From contig OZ316894.1 in assembly GCA_973895155.1 (NCBI GenBank), positions 10,416,001-10,480,000 of the forward strand: DNA of 64,000 nucleotides, given 5' to 3'. Source of the DNA: Marsupella aquatica (lineage: Eukaryota > Marchantiophyta). Numbering within the stretch: position 1 is the stretch's first letter; each line of letters begins with the position of its first letter. Of this stretch, positions 34,140 to 44,689 are shown piece after piece. Position numbers and translations under genes: made by a program. The notes beneath the pieces are model-generated. The model saw nothing but the letters and a program-made list of their open reading frames with translations. It was not told the DNA's origin and made no database searches.

Positions 34140-35860
34140 CTAGAGACCTCCGGTTGCCTTGAGGCCAAGGACAATTCCTACAGCAAAGAGGTGGCCCATA
34201 GCACCGCAAGCAAGGGTGTCAGCGATGGTAAATCCAGCTGGGTCACCTGTCTGGAGACCTGATGGCCTCTCCACAAGCTGCAATCCAGCAAGAGCCTTCT
34301 TGTTGGCCGACGGGGCAAGGCCAAATCGTCCAGCGAACAGCATCAATGTGGTGCTTCCCACCACAATCTGCACATATTTGAATACAGTTCGACCAAGTAT
34401 CAAACCATAGATGCGTTGTGTAGCTATCTAATTACGTCGACAAATGGTTACTAAAAGGTGATACAACACAACATTACACAAAATTACATCCAAGCTCGTT
34501 CTTATTTGCAACACGGCATCCAGTAAGTACAATCTTTCATCTTAACATGCACGTTGAAGGGAATTCGCCCCATTCAAGACATGCGTTGGGAATTGTTCAC
34601 TCAAACCAAATTGGCGACAGAATGCAGGGTACTGTCAGAAAAAGGGAAAGAACGCCGATTTTAAGAAATGCAAGACACAGATATACCCATACCAGGTTTG
34701 TGGGTGATCCGATGAAGTCGCATCTAGCACCCAAAGCTCCCTTTCCAGCAACAGACTTTGGAAGCACGGCCTGCAACAGCAAGGAAACGCTGATCAATGC
34801 AACGACTGAATGTTTGATTATTAGCACCGAAACTGGGAACACCGGGAGTTGTTCTCAACCATGCTTAAGTTCCTATTCCTCCATGTACACGAACACCTAC
34901 TTCAACTCCTACGTCTAGCAATCGTAGAAGACGTCCATACCAAATCCGCCTAGGAGTTCGGCTTCAAAGTGAATGCCTCAATAGACTGAACTGCTGCTTC
35001 TATTAAAAAATGGCCCAAGTTCGATACTGTCACTATAGTCTTGTCACGAGCCGTCTTGTACAGAGGCAAATTCATCGTACAAATCAAGCTCAGAGGAGGT
35101 TTGTTACCGCCAAGGAGTGAGGAAGAGAGCAGGATTCCGGAATCAGGAATCAGGAATCACGCCGTTACGTCTCATCAATGCTTTAGCCAACAGCAAACGT
35201 ATCTCATAATTGACTGAGAACAGACTATCTAGTGGCACAGTATGGACGTGCTTCCCAAAGAGTTGCAAAGTACATGAGCAAGGAACACTCTTCTGACCTT
35301 CCAGCATCTTTACTAAGCAGGAAGAAGAACTCAAAAGTTTTCTCAAAAACGTGAGCAATCACTGGTCTTTGGGATAGGCATGTTTCCTCGAGCTCCGCGT
35401 TCACAACAACAGTGAGTATTAGAAAATGTGAAGATTCTTGTACATTTCCTTCCTTCATTCGTATTCAATCCAAGAAACAGGAATCCAGCCAGAAATAGCT
35501 GTTACCCAAAGGGCAGTGCGCGATCAGAGCAACAGTCATTTCGCAGCTTCCTCTAGTAAGAGCCTGAGCTAGGTGCCGATAGTGAACAAACTACAGTAGG
35601 CCATGGCCTGGTTTTTTGTAACCCAGCGACCCATCAGTGCAGCAGTGCATTACTCCGAGCGAGCATGCGCACAGCACAGTAATAGAATGGAAAACAGAGG
35701 AGAAACCACGTCCCATAGAAAGAGGGAATGGTGGACGAATCAATCCACTCACCATGCTCTGGACCTTGCCGAAGTTGGTGGCAGCCTTCAGGCCATTGAA
35801 CTCCCGGGCAGCAGGTGCCGCGCACACTGCAGAAGAGGCAGCGAAAGCCATGGTCGCCAT
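34140..35860 (-). CDS. PSAK: Photosystem I reaction centre subunit PsaK, chloroplast precursor
   Basis: Three exons, 35860-35753, 34770-34693 and 34367-34140, with GTGAGT and GTATGG donors and TTGCAG and GTGCAG acceptors, all in phase 0, give 137 residues. Exon 1 (residues 1-36) is a Ser/Ala-rich chloroplast transit peptide starting [12 protein letters not shown]. The mature protein begins around [10 protein letters not shown]. Two hydrophobic segments, [14 protein letters not shown] and the C-terminal [17 protein letters not shown], are the two transmembrane helices of PsaK; the loop [15 protein letters not shown] is a family hallmark. PsaK sits at the edge of photosystem I in the thylakoid and helps bind light-harvesting proteins. 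Length and motifs are normal and nothing is broken. An upstream ATG is absent in frame near the start, and the first of two ATGs (35860, 35851) was taken. Confidence 0.95.
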
Positions 35861-36377
35861 GACTGATGTGCTGAGGACTCGACGAATTGGTGGAGGCAGA
35901 AGAGTAATCAGAAAAAAGCTTCGCGAGTCGATGAATCGATTCCAATTCAACAATAATGTCGCACTTCTCTCTCTGTTCTCTTCTATTTCGTGTTTAGTGG
36001 ACTGATGAATATGCGAAGAGCTCAATTGCCCGCGCAGGACTGGGGGGAACCACGCGACAAGATGATGCAGTGGATAGCGCTTGGTTTTGCATCGAGGCTC
36101 GGGCAGCTCGGGCCGTCCATGGGCTGTGTCGAGACATCTGGGTCGCAGGTTCGATCGGAAGCGAAACTGCGCGGTTCGACGGTACTGGGCGGTCTTGTGG
36201 ATAGACGTAGGACGCAGTGGAGACCGTTGATAGGAGGTGCCACGGAGGGTCAGGATAGTTGAGCAGGATTGCATCGGATACAGTTGGTTTTTCGTTCTTC
36301 CTTTTCCTTGGGAAATTAATTTTGTCCCACGACTACCACAAAACTGCCTGTGCATAGCTCGGGGAATTGTAGGTTTA
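35861..36377 (-). promoter_or_regulatory. 5' region of PSAK
   Basis: The sequence upstream of the PSAK ATG. The first 140 nt read as a CT-rich leader typical of plant 5' UTRs. No clear TATA box was found, which is common for photosystem genes. A long minus-strand frame crossing this region is judged accidental. Confidence 0.4.
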
Positions 36378-36600
36378 AATATTCCTGTTATGACGAATGC
36401 ACCTCCACCCCCCCCCCCCCCCCCCCGGCTAGCAAACATAGTCCCTAGCTAACCAAAACCCGGCTAGTAAAACCCAATCCTGGGATGCCTAGTTTGGAAT
36501 ATTCCTGCTATGATGAACCCATGCACCTCCCCCCTGGCGTAGCAAACATAGTCCCTAGCTAGCCAAAACCCCGTTAGTAAAATCCAATCCTGGGATGCCC
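36378..36600. repeat. Tandem duplication with a poly-C expansion in one copy
   Basis: Unit 1 (36378-36497) and unit 2 (36498-36600) share AATATTCCTG, ATGA, GCACCTCC, GCAAACATAGTCCCTAGCTA and CCAATCCTGGGATGCC. In unit 2 the C tract is CCTCCCCCC; in unit 1 it has grown to 19 C at 36408-36426. TAGCTAGCC-type motifs surround both copies. Confidence 0.85.
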
Positions 36601-37299
36601 TCCTTTGGCTAGCTAGCCAACTCGCTAGCCATTGAAGTGGAGTCTTAGAAATGCAGTAGAATACAAAAGAGAGCAAAAATCAAAAGACATTAAGAATCAC
36701 TTGTGACTTGCTAACAATACTCTCCTTGCTTGCAACCATTGGCCTATTTCCTTGCATCCACATCATACAATACCTTGCATTGCTCACCCAATTGCTCACT
36801 TGTGGTTTGTGACCACTTTGTCTTTGTCTTTCTGGTTGTGTAGGTACAGAAAGTATGGTTGAAGCAGAGGGAGGAGGAAGTTGAATCTGCACTGCTTGTG
36901 GGATTATTTCTTTGATGGGGAGGGTGACTACACAGGTTCATGTTGGGGCCAAGTTAAGACCCACCTGGGCCAAGAGAGGAGGGGAATCAAATGGCCGTAG
37001 TTTTGTTCTCACCCAAATGTCATTTTGTAATCAAAGAGACCCTGGGTGAGAAAAAGAGCAAGACACCTAATTATAGAGGTTCAGATAAGATTAAAACAAC
37101 CGGGTGCAAAGAGGGATAAATTGCAAATTCAAGGAGAGATCCTGGTCATCTTTTATAAATTTGATCCAGTCGTAGGTAAGATGTGTGATTAAATGCTTAT
37201 CATTGTTTTGCTGGACAACCTTAGGGCACTACTCCATCAAATCTTAACATGCAAGGAGTTGAGGGCACTAACAACAGAGTTGACGGCCATGCTATGCAT
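36601..37299. other. Intergenic DNA, nothing recognised
   Basis: Short overlapping frames on the minus strand at 36680-36941 only. No repeat boundary or motif is seen. Confidence 0.35.
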
Positions 37300-37763
37300 T
37301 GTCGTGCGCATACACATTGCTACACAACATATCGTTTGTCACACATATCCAAGCATAGTCACAATCCAATAACACAAACACAAGAGAATTGAGTACAAAT
37401 GGAACCCATGTCCACACATGCCCAAACTCACAATAATCTTCAATGGTGCAAATCAAACAATGATTGGTGTCAATCGAACAACGATCCCGTCCGATGCAAT
37501 CACACATGTATGTCAAGCCCAATGCACCTTGTCCTTCAAGGAATCCACGTTACATGCACACAACCTGATCAGCCACACCATAGCCACCAGAGCTTGTGCT
37601 CAAAGGCTCAACATTGAAAGATGAGGCCTTTGAGCCAACACAAGCGAATAACTATCCCTCACACTAACTCAAACTAAACACTAAGTGCTCATACAGCACA
37701 CATACAAAACCCCTATACTTAGACAGTATGATATACTATACTACCACTCTAAATGGTGTGACA
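37300..37763. repeat. Dispersed repeat R, copy 1 (464 bp)
   Basis: It starts TGTCGTGCGCATAC and ends GTGTGACA. A diverged copy with the same ends is at 39703-40169. TGTC and GACA ends and the size suit a solo LTR of another family, but I found no target duplication. It encodes nothing. Confidence 0.65.
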
Positions 37764-37908
37764 TCATCCACTCCCTATTAGAAACTTGAGAGTTGTCCTG
37801 AAGTATCTTACGATCCAAATTTTGGACAAGATTATTGGAGACAAAGGGATGATCTCTTTGATGGCTGATGGAACATTGCCCTTTGCCATTTGCCCTTAGA
37901 TAAACTTT

Positions 37909-37993
37909 TTAAAGCATCTTTTCAACTCTGAAGACAGAAACGAGGACCAATGGTTTAAAGCATCTTTTCAACTCTGAAGACAGAAACGAGGAC
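37909..37993. repeat. Tandem duplication, 39 bp units, period 46
   Basis: A 39 bp segment beginning TTAAAGCATCTTTTCAACTC is present at 37909-37947 and again, unchanged, at 37955-37993. Confidence 0.9.
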
Positions 37994-38139
37994 GTCTTTT
38001 GGTTTGAAAAGACGTCTGCAAAGGACAAACACTTAAAAGAAAAATGCAAACCCCAAAAACCTAGAAATAAAATAATCATAATCATTAACTAAGATCTACC
38101 ATTCCAATAGTATGATAACTAGCTTATTACTGCCCCGAT

Positions 38140-38890
38140 GACTGTGAGTTGCACAAAAGATGGTGTGGCATAAAAGCTGCTGGTAAGTAAAGATGTCACT
38201 GTGTGAATGAATGTGTTGCATGAAAGTTGTCATTGTGGAAAATGTGGGGAGAAATCTAATCTAGAAAACACTCAAGTCGTGTACTTATGATTGCTCAGTT
38301 GTATTGTGGTTCCCCTCACAATTGGCTATGCCCACGAGAGTGACACAGCTTTATTATTTAACAATTATTTGTCTACATGTACGTAGAAGCATCACCATTG
38401 TTCTTCCTCTTCAGGCTTTCTTTTCTTGATATGTGTTTTGTGTTCTCTCTTGAGCACTCTCTAGTTTGTATTCTCACCATTGAGAACATGGAGAAGATAA
38501 GGAACAATCTCTTCAACTAGGGTTAGAGCAAACCCTTGTTAGCATATTGACCATAGTCTATCCCAAGACTGACAGAGTTATTAACCTCTAAAAAATGATG
38601 TTGATGTCACTGCGCTAAATTTCTTGATGTGTAAAAGAAGATATTGTGGAAATTTGTCATTTTGCAAACGATGTCATGGAGGGAAACATGTTAATATTCT
38701 GTAACATAAGTTGTTGTGTGAAAGAGGTACTTGCAGCGTAAAAGATGTTATGTTAGAGATTATTCACAAAAATTGTTGCATTTAAATAGGGTTTCATTGC
38801 ACAAAAGATGTTCTTGCGCAAAAGATATCATGAATGAAAAGATATTGTTATGTAAAAGAAATTGTTGTGTAAAAGAGTTCAAAGGAAGAC
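38140..38890. repeat. Diffuse array of short GYRYAAAAGATRTT-like repeats, split by a solo LTR
   Basis: Phrases such as GCACAAAAGATGTTCTTGC, GCGCAAAAGATATCATG, TGTGTAAAAGAAGATATTG and TGTAAAAGAAATTGTTGTG recur every 20-30 bp from 38150 to 38242 and from 38593 to 38880. The solo LTR at 38243-38592 interrupts the array. Copies are heavily diverged. Confidence 0.5.
38243..38592 (-). mobile_element. Diverged solo LTR of the copia 2 family, minus strand
   Basis: Read on the minus strand it starts TTTAGAGG (TGTAGAGG in copia 2), contains CTAGTTGAAGAGATTG, the GTGGGCATAGCC and GGAACCACA motif pair, and ends GATTTCTCCCCACA exactly as the copia 2 LTR does. Identity is clearly lower than between the two copia 2 LTRs, so it is older. 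No internal region is attached. A target duplication is not clear because both flanks are A-rich. Confidence 0.8.
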
Positions 38891-39500
38891 ACTCAAACAT
38901 AGGGCTAATAAGAGACTCTATTTGGGCTTTAAGAAGAAAATGTGTAAGAATGGCACACTTGACACTCTAAGAAATTATTTCAGTTTCCTTTGCAGTCTTT
39001 GGCAAATGTCATAAACAGGAGATTGACATGGGTGGACCATGTTTGGGATTTTGTGTAACTGGTACAAAGTATTGGCCTGGGAGGCAAAAGGATGTAGGCA
39101 AAAAGTCAAGAAGGACAAATCGTCCTTGATCTTCCCTATTCCCCATTCTTCTCAATCCCTTTCCTTTTTTAAGTTTCTTTGTGCCTCCTCATGTTTTGGT
39201 TCCTTCCCAGATTTGTTTGACACTGCAAATTTGTAAGTTGACCACTGCAAAATAAAGCGGGAGTGCTTATTATACTTTTTAATGGTACGCATATATTGTT
39301 ATAACCTTTAAGCTCTACCTGTGATTATCTAAAGTTCTAATCTGTAAAAGCTGTACCTGTATGTGATGATCTAGTAGGGAGTCTCAATACTTTGGTAGTA
39401 CCAGGATAGTCTTCCCACAACTCAAGTTATGAAAACCCTCATCAAAGTTCGGCTGCCAATCTTTGGCTATCATAAGGACAGCCCGGCACGGGCACAACAC
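38891..39500. other. Intergenic DNA left of copia 2
   Basis: No supported gene. It ends at the copia 2 target site CTAAC (39501-39505). Confidence 0.4.
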
Positions 39501-39505
39501 CTAAC

Positions 39506-39702
39506 TGTAGAGGTTAACTCAGTCTTGGGTTGAACTATGGTTATTATGTTAACTAGGGTTAGAGTAAACCCTAGCTGAAGAGATTGGTCCTTATCTCTTC
39601 AACTTTTATGTGGAGTGAGAACACACAAGAGATTTCTCAAGAGAGAACAGAGTGATATAGCAAGAGATGAGAGCTTGAAGAGATGAGAGCTATGGTGATG
39701 CT
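39506..39702 (+). repeat. Truncated 5' LTR of copia 2
   Basis: 197 bp starting TGTAGAGGTTAACTC, matching the first part of the 3' LTR with about six differences by eye. It ends at GGTGATGCT, after which unrelated repeat R begins. Confidence 0.93.
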
Positions 39703-40169
39703 TGTCGTGCGCATACATATCGCTACACAACATACATCGCTTGTCACATACATCCAGACATAGTCACACTGTCACATCACAAATACAAGAGAATGGAATA
39801 CAAGTGGAACTCATGTCCACACATGTCCAAAACCCACAATAATCTCCATACAATCGGCACAACGATCTCGGTCAACAATACCCCATCGATCCCGCACCGA
39901 TCCGATCACACACGTATGTCAAGCCAACGCACCTTGCACTACTCAAGGAATCCACGTTACACAAGCGGAGCTCACAGCCACCATAGCCACACTCAAGCTC
40001 CTCTCTCTCCAAGGCTCAACATTGAAAGATGACCTTTCAATGCCTCACAAGTGAGAAGTACCCTCTCACACAAACCTGACAGAACCTTATCGGCTCCAAT
40101 AGCACTCATACCAAACGTACATACTCTAATAGCACGATATACTACTACACTACTCAGAATGGAGTGACA
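39703..40169. repeat. Dispersed repeat R, copy 2 (467 bp)
   Basis: Starts TGTCGTGCGCATAC and ends GAGTGACA, like copy 1 at 37300-37763, with which it shares long stretches such as CAAGGAATCCACGTTACA and AAGGCTCAACATTGAAAGAT. It replaces the inner copia 2 sequence from LTR to protease. Confidence 0.75.
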
Positions 40170-41510
40170 AACTGATGGGGTGTTAACAGTCACGCACGGA
40201 TCAAATGAAGTTCTTATTGGCAAGAGGAAAAGAAACATCTATGTCTTGGAAGGCACCACCCTTCTTGCCGAAGTCAATTTGGTCACATCTCAGGAGGAGA
40301 AAATCAATTTATGGCATGCTCGGCTTGGTCACATGAGTGAAAAAAGTTTGGAAATCCTACACAAGCGATATCTCCTACCAGGATTGCAAGCATGCAAGTT
40401 GAGTTTTTGTGATCATTGCATTATCGGCAAGAAAACAAGAACTCCATTTCCGACTGCCATTCATCATTCTAAAGTTGTACTTGAGTATATTCATTCCGAT
40501 GTGTGGGATCCTGCTCCAGTTTCCTCACATTCAGGCAAACAATACTATGTATCGTTTATCAATGATTATTCAAGGTTTGTTTGGATTTATTTCATTGCCC
40601 ATAAGTTTGAAGTGCTTTCCATCTTCAAACAATGGTGCTTTCCATCTTCAAACAATGGGTAGCTCAAGTTGAGACATAGACTATAAAGAATGTGAGATAT
40701 CTACAATCAGATAATGGTGGTGAATACACCTCTGGCGAGTTCAACACGTATTATGCAAATAAGAGAATTACTCACCATCTCACAACTGTGTACACTCCTG
40801 AGCAAAATGGTGTTGCTGAGCGACTCAATCGCACATTGTTGGAGCGAGCAAGGAGCATGTTGAGCCACTCTAAATTGCCACAAATCTTTTAGGCGGAAGC
40901 TGTCAACATAGTTGCTTATCTAGTAAATCTCTCTCCTAGTCGGGAAATTACTTACAAAACCCCCTTTGAGCTATGGCACAATCGACCTGCTGATTATTCA
41001 AAGCTTAGGGTTTTTGGTTGTGAAACATATGCACATGTTCCTAGCAACAATAGGACTAAGCTAGATCCTAGAGCCCAGAAATGCATTTTTCTTGGTTATC
41101 AGCGTGAAGTTAAAGGTTATCGGTTGTGGGATCCAGTTGATTGCAAGTTACTTGTTAGTCGGGATGTATCCTTCAATGAAGAAAAATCATTGGAGGAGGG
41201 GGAGATAGATCAATTCCCTACTACTAACAAAGAGAAATCTCCTCCTCTAGAGGATTTAAGGGGAAAGAATGTGTCAGATGAAGAATATGATGACACCACT
41301 ATAAGGCAAAGCACACTACAATCAGATCAACCAGAGTCTTCAGTGCGAAGAGGAACTTGCAAACGTCAAGCCCGGGAAAGGTATGGAACTTGGCTTCCTT
41401 CTGATCAAGTGGATTTGGATGAAGAATCTATTGATGCATTGGTGACAGAAGTTGGAGATCCATCCTCATTTCAAGAGGTCCTAACTTCTATGGAGAAGCA
41501 ACAGTGGTAG
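40170..41510 (+). pseudogene. Copia 2 integrase remnant
   Basis: It begins in the protease-integrase junction (IYVLEG), then the zinc site HARLGHMSE and FCDHC, and the catalytic core: D (IHSDVWDP), D (SDNGGEYT), E (VAERLNRTLLERAR). A 23 bp tandem duplication at 40612-40657 shifts the frame. TAG 40890-40892 replaces a Trp codon present in copia 1. The C-terminal part runs to TAG 41508-41510. Otherwise it is well preserved. Confidence 0.88.
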
Positions 41511-43028
41511 GCGGTGATGCGCATGGAAATGAAATCACTTCATGATAACAAGACTTGGGAATTCACAAGTCTACCTAGTGACAAGCAGGCTGTTGACAGC
41601 AAGTGGGTGTATATGAAGAAAGATGGACCCACGAAGGATGCTGAGAAGATATTTAAGGCTCGGTTGGTAGCCAAGGGTTTTACTCAATAGAAAGATATAG
41701 ACTACAATGAGGTTTTTTCACCCGTAGCAAAGTATTCAATAATACGTTTGCTATGTGCTCTTGTAGTTTTATTTGATCTGGTTTTAGATCAAATGGATGT
41801 TATCACGGTATTCTTATACGGATCGTTGGATGAGGTGATTTACATGAGGCAACCAGAGGGTTTTGTGCAAAAAGGCAAGGAAAATTTGGTATGCAGATTG
41901 CTAAAATCCTTGTATGGATTAAAGCAGAGCCCAAGGCAGCGAAACAAGCGTTTTGATGAATTTTTGAAATCGCTTGGATTTGTGCAAAACATGTACGATC
42001 CATGTGTTTACATCATGCGTGTGAACAACACAGGTTTTAAGTTTGTCATCCTTGTACTTTATGTGGATGACATGCTCATTGCAGCAAAGGATAGGGGCGA
42101 AGTTGATAAGCTTAAGGCCCAACTTAGTTCTGAGTTTAAGATGAAGGACTTGGGCACAGCCAAGAGGATCCTAGGCATGGAGATTGTTAGGGATGTGAAC
42201 AAAGCAAAACTTTGGCTGATGCAAACAAGATATGCAGAGAAGGTGCTCTCAAAATTCAATATGGCAGATGCTAAGGCTGTGAGTGTTCCTTTGGCAAGGC
42301 ATTTTAATATTTCTGCAGCATTTTGTCCATCGGATGCAACAGAAAAAAGTTTGATGTCCAAAGTTCCTTATGAAAGTGCTGTGGGTAGTTTAATGTATCT
42401 CATGGTATGCACCCAACCAGACATAGCTTATGCCGTTAGCAAAGTAAGCAGATATATGGCAAATCCAGGAAAAGTTCATTGGGAATCAGTTAAATGGATT
42501 TTGCGCTACATCAAAGGTTCCACTAAGAAGGGTTTATTGTTTGATGCAAGTTCAAACAATATGAAAGTGCTTCAAGGTTATGTGGATGCAGACTACGCAG
42601 GTGATTTGGATAAGAGAACATCAACAACTGGATATGTATTTACACTTGCTGGTGGATGCATTAGTTGGAAGTCTACTCTCCAAAAGAGTGTTGCAAAGTC
42701 TACTATGGATGTCGAGTATGTAGCGGCAGCAGAAGCAGCATCAGAGACCATTTGGTTGAAAAAGCTTGTCACAAAGATGGGTTTATCACAAGAGTGTGTA
42801 TATCTTCATTGTGACAGTCAAAGTGCAATTTACACTGCCAAGAATCAGGTGATGGATAGCAGGGTAAAGCACATTGATGTCCACTATCATTTCATCCAAC
42901 AGGTATTATCGGATGATGAATTTGAGCTTGTCAAGATTGATGGAAAGCTTAATCCAGCGGATGCTTTTACCAAAGTATTAGACTCCAATAGTTTTTCAAG
43001 GCATTGTAATTATTTACAAATATTGTAA
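41511..43028 (+). pseudogene. Copia 2 reverse transcriptase and RNase H, nearly intact
   Basis: The frame continues from the integrase through TAG 41508-41510 and TAG 41688-41690; from ATG 41748 it is open for 426 codons. RT shows ARLVAKGFTQ before the second TAG, then LDQMDVITVFLYGSLDEVIY, the catalytic YVDD at 42060-42071, and LGMEIVRD. RNase H has YVDADYAGDLDKRTSTTGYV, HCDSQSAIYTAKNQV and SRVKHIDVHYHF, with the acidic residues kept. Without gag, protease and the RT start it cannot act alone. Confidence 0.9.
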
Positions 43029-43222
43029 ATATAGAGTTAACCAAGAAAATATCTCTATATGAGTACTCCATCCAATGGCTTATCGGCTACGGCTTAGTTC
43101 TAGTTAACCCTTGCATTAGGGGGAGGGTCTTTTGGCCCTACTGTCTTGAACTTTCCGCGGAGGAACTTGTAAGGACAAGACAATGTTATGAACCCTCCCA
43201 AGACATGAGTCAAGGGGGAGTT

Positions 43223-43546
43223 TGTAGAGGTTAACTCAGTCTTGGGTTGAACTATGGTTAGTATGTTAACTAGGGTTAGAGTAAACCCTAGTTGAAGAGA
43301 TTGGTCCTTATCTCTTCAACTTCTATGTGGAGTGAGAACACACACGAGAGTTCTCAAGAGAGAACACAGTGATATAGCAAGAGATGAGAGCTTGAAGAGA
43401 TGAGAGCTATGGTGATGCTTGAGTAGACACATAACCATTAATAAAGCTTGGTCTTCCCGTGGACGTAGCCAACCTTGAGGCGAACCACATAACTATTGAG
43501 CACGTGTATGTTTGGAGTGTTTTTCCTGATCTGATTTCTCCCCACA
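43223..43546 (+). repeat. 3' LTR of copia 2
   Basis: 324 bp from TGTAGAGG to CCCCACA. TCCCGTGGACGTAGCC is at 43455-43470, followed by GGCGAACCACAT, the same motif pair as in copia 1. Confidence 0.93.
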
Positions 43547-43551
43547 CTAAC

Positions 43552-44689
43552 CCATAGTTCTCTTGCAACTTTAGGTGCAAATCCAAAACTTCAGAAAGCA
43601 GGCTTGAAGTGAGGCTTGAAGGCACATGCGCATTGCACCTGACGTGGTAAGGGCTGCTACATTTGAGGTGGCGACTGATCAAGAATGAAGAGGAAATGAT
43701 GTTATATGAAATGAGACAGAGTTGAGGGTGTACTTCTTGCCTGATAGGGCAGGTCAATGCTATCTCCCCTATTTTTTAAGTTGACTCCTTAACTGGTCCC
43801 ATAATTAGAGTTACAGGATGAAGCACAAATAAGTAACTCTCAGCAATGACCCACCTTTGCAACACACTGAAAGGGTGTGCCAAAGTTTAGCAATAATTAG
43901 CCCCTTAAGAATCTTATGTCTTAGCCCCCTAAGAAATTCTTAGGTTGCAAGGTAAAATATGTTTTTGGCTCCCTAAAAATACATAGTCCATAACGCTTTG
44001 CCATAAGTATTGGTCTTAATATGCCATTACCATTATTCACTCTACAAGCTGGTGAAAGAAAAAACAAAAAACTTTTACATAATCTTGTAAACAAATTATG
44101 ACCATTTTTTATGGCCAAAGGGCATTAAGAAAAAACCAAAAAAGACTTTTACATAATATTGTGAAAAAATTATGACCATTCTTTATGGCCAAATGCCATT
44201 AAAGAGCCACTAGCCATGACAAAAACCTCCTTCCAGAGAATTCATCATTTTTAGTAGTTTTTCCTGAAATTGTGAAGCAAAGTTTCACATCACAAGAAAG
44301 GAATGTGGAGGAATCTTGTACACTTCTCTTTTTATATGGCCAGTGGTGGTTTAATAAAAATCCCCAAAAAACCTTTCCATTAATCTTATGAAAAACATTT
44401 GTTTATGGACAAATGTACTAATTTAGGCCAGTGGGTGGATTAATAAAAAACCAAAAATACATTTACATAATCCTGTGAAAAACATTTGTTCACGGACAAA
44501 TGTCTCAATTTACAAGGTTTGAGACGCCCTAATGGTACACATGTGCAGTGGTGTTGTCACATTCACAGCTCCACCTCATACTCATACACAACCAGAGAAA
44601 TGGCTCAATGTCTGTGTATTAGAGACCACAGATGCAATTTCAGTGGTGCCACCAAAGAGAGCAGGTGGAGTGGTGGGACTGTGGGAGAA
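43552..44689. other. Intergenic DNA between copia 2 and COX15
   Basis: From about 44050 to 44510 four diverged units share AAAAACCAAAAA, CTTTTACATAATC.TGTGAAAA and either TTATGACCATT.TTTATGGCCAAA or ACATTTGT..ACGGACAAATG. The first two units (44060-44125, 44135-44200) are adjacent; the other two lie at 44360-44420 and 44450-44510. The last 180 bp are the presumed COX15 promoter and 5' UTR. Confidence 0.55.

Larger units (their letters stand above)
39506..43546 (+). mobile_element. Ty1/copia LTR retrotransposon 2, rearranged, 4.0 kb
   Basis: Flanked by CTAAC at 39501-39505 and 43547-43551, with TGT...ACA ends, so the outer borders are those of the original insertion. The 5' LTR is cut after 197 bp, where dispersed repeat R copy 2 begins; the rest of that LTR, the leader, gag and protease are gone. 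Integrase, RT and RNase H follow with few breaks. The 3' LTR is complete and preceded by CAAGGGGGAG. Protein and LTR motifs show close relationship to copia 1. Confidence 0.92.

Noticed and set aside
35591-36439. 282-codon minus-strand ORF overlapping PSAK exon 1
   Set aside because: Only its PSAK exon 1 part is real. The part upstream of the PSAK ATG is leader and promoter, and the part beyond the GTGAGT donor is intron.
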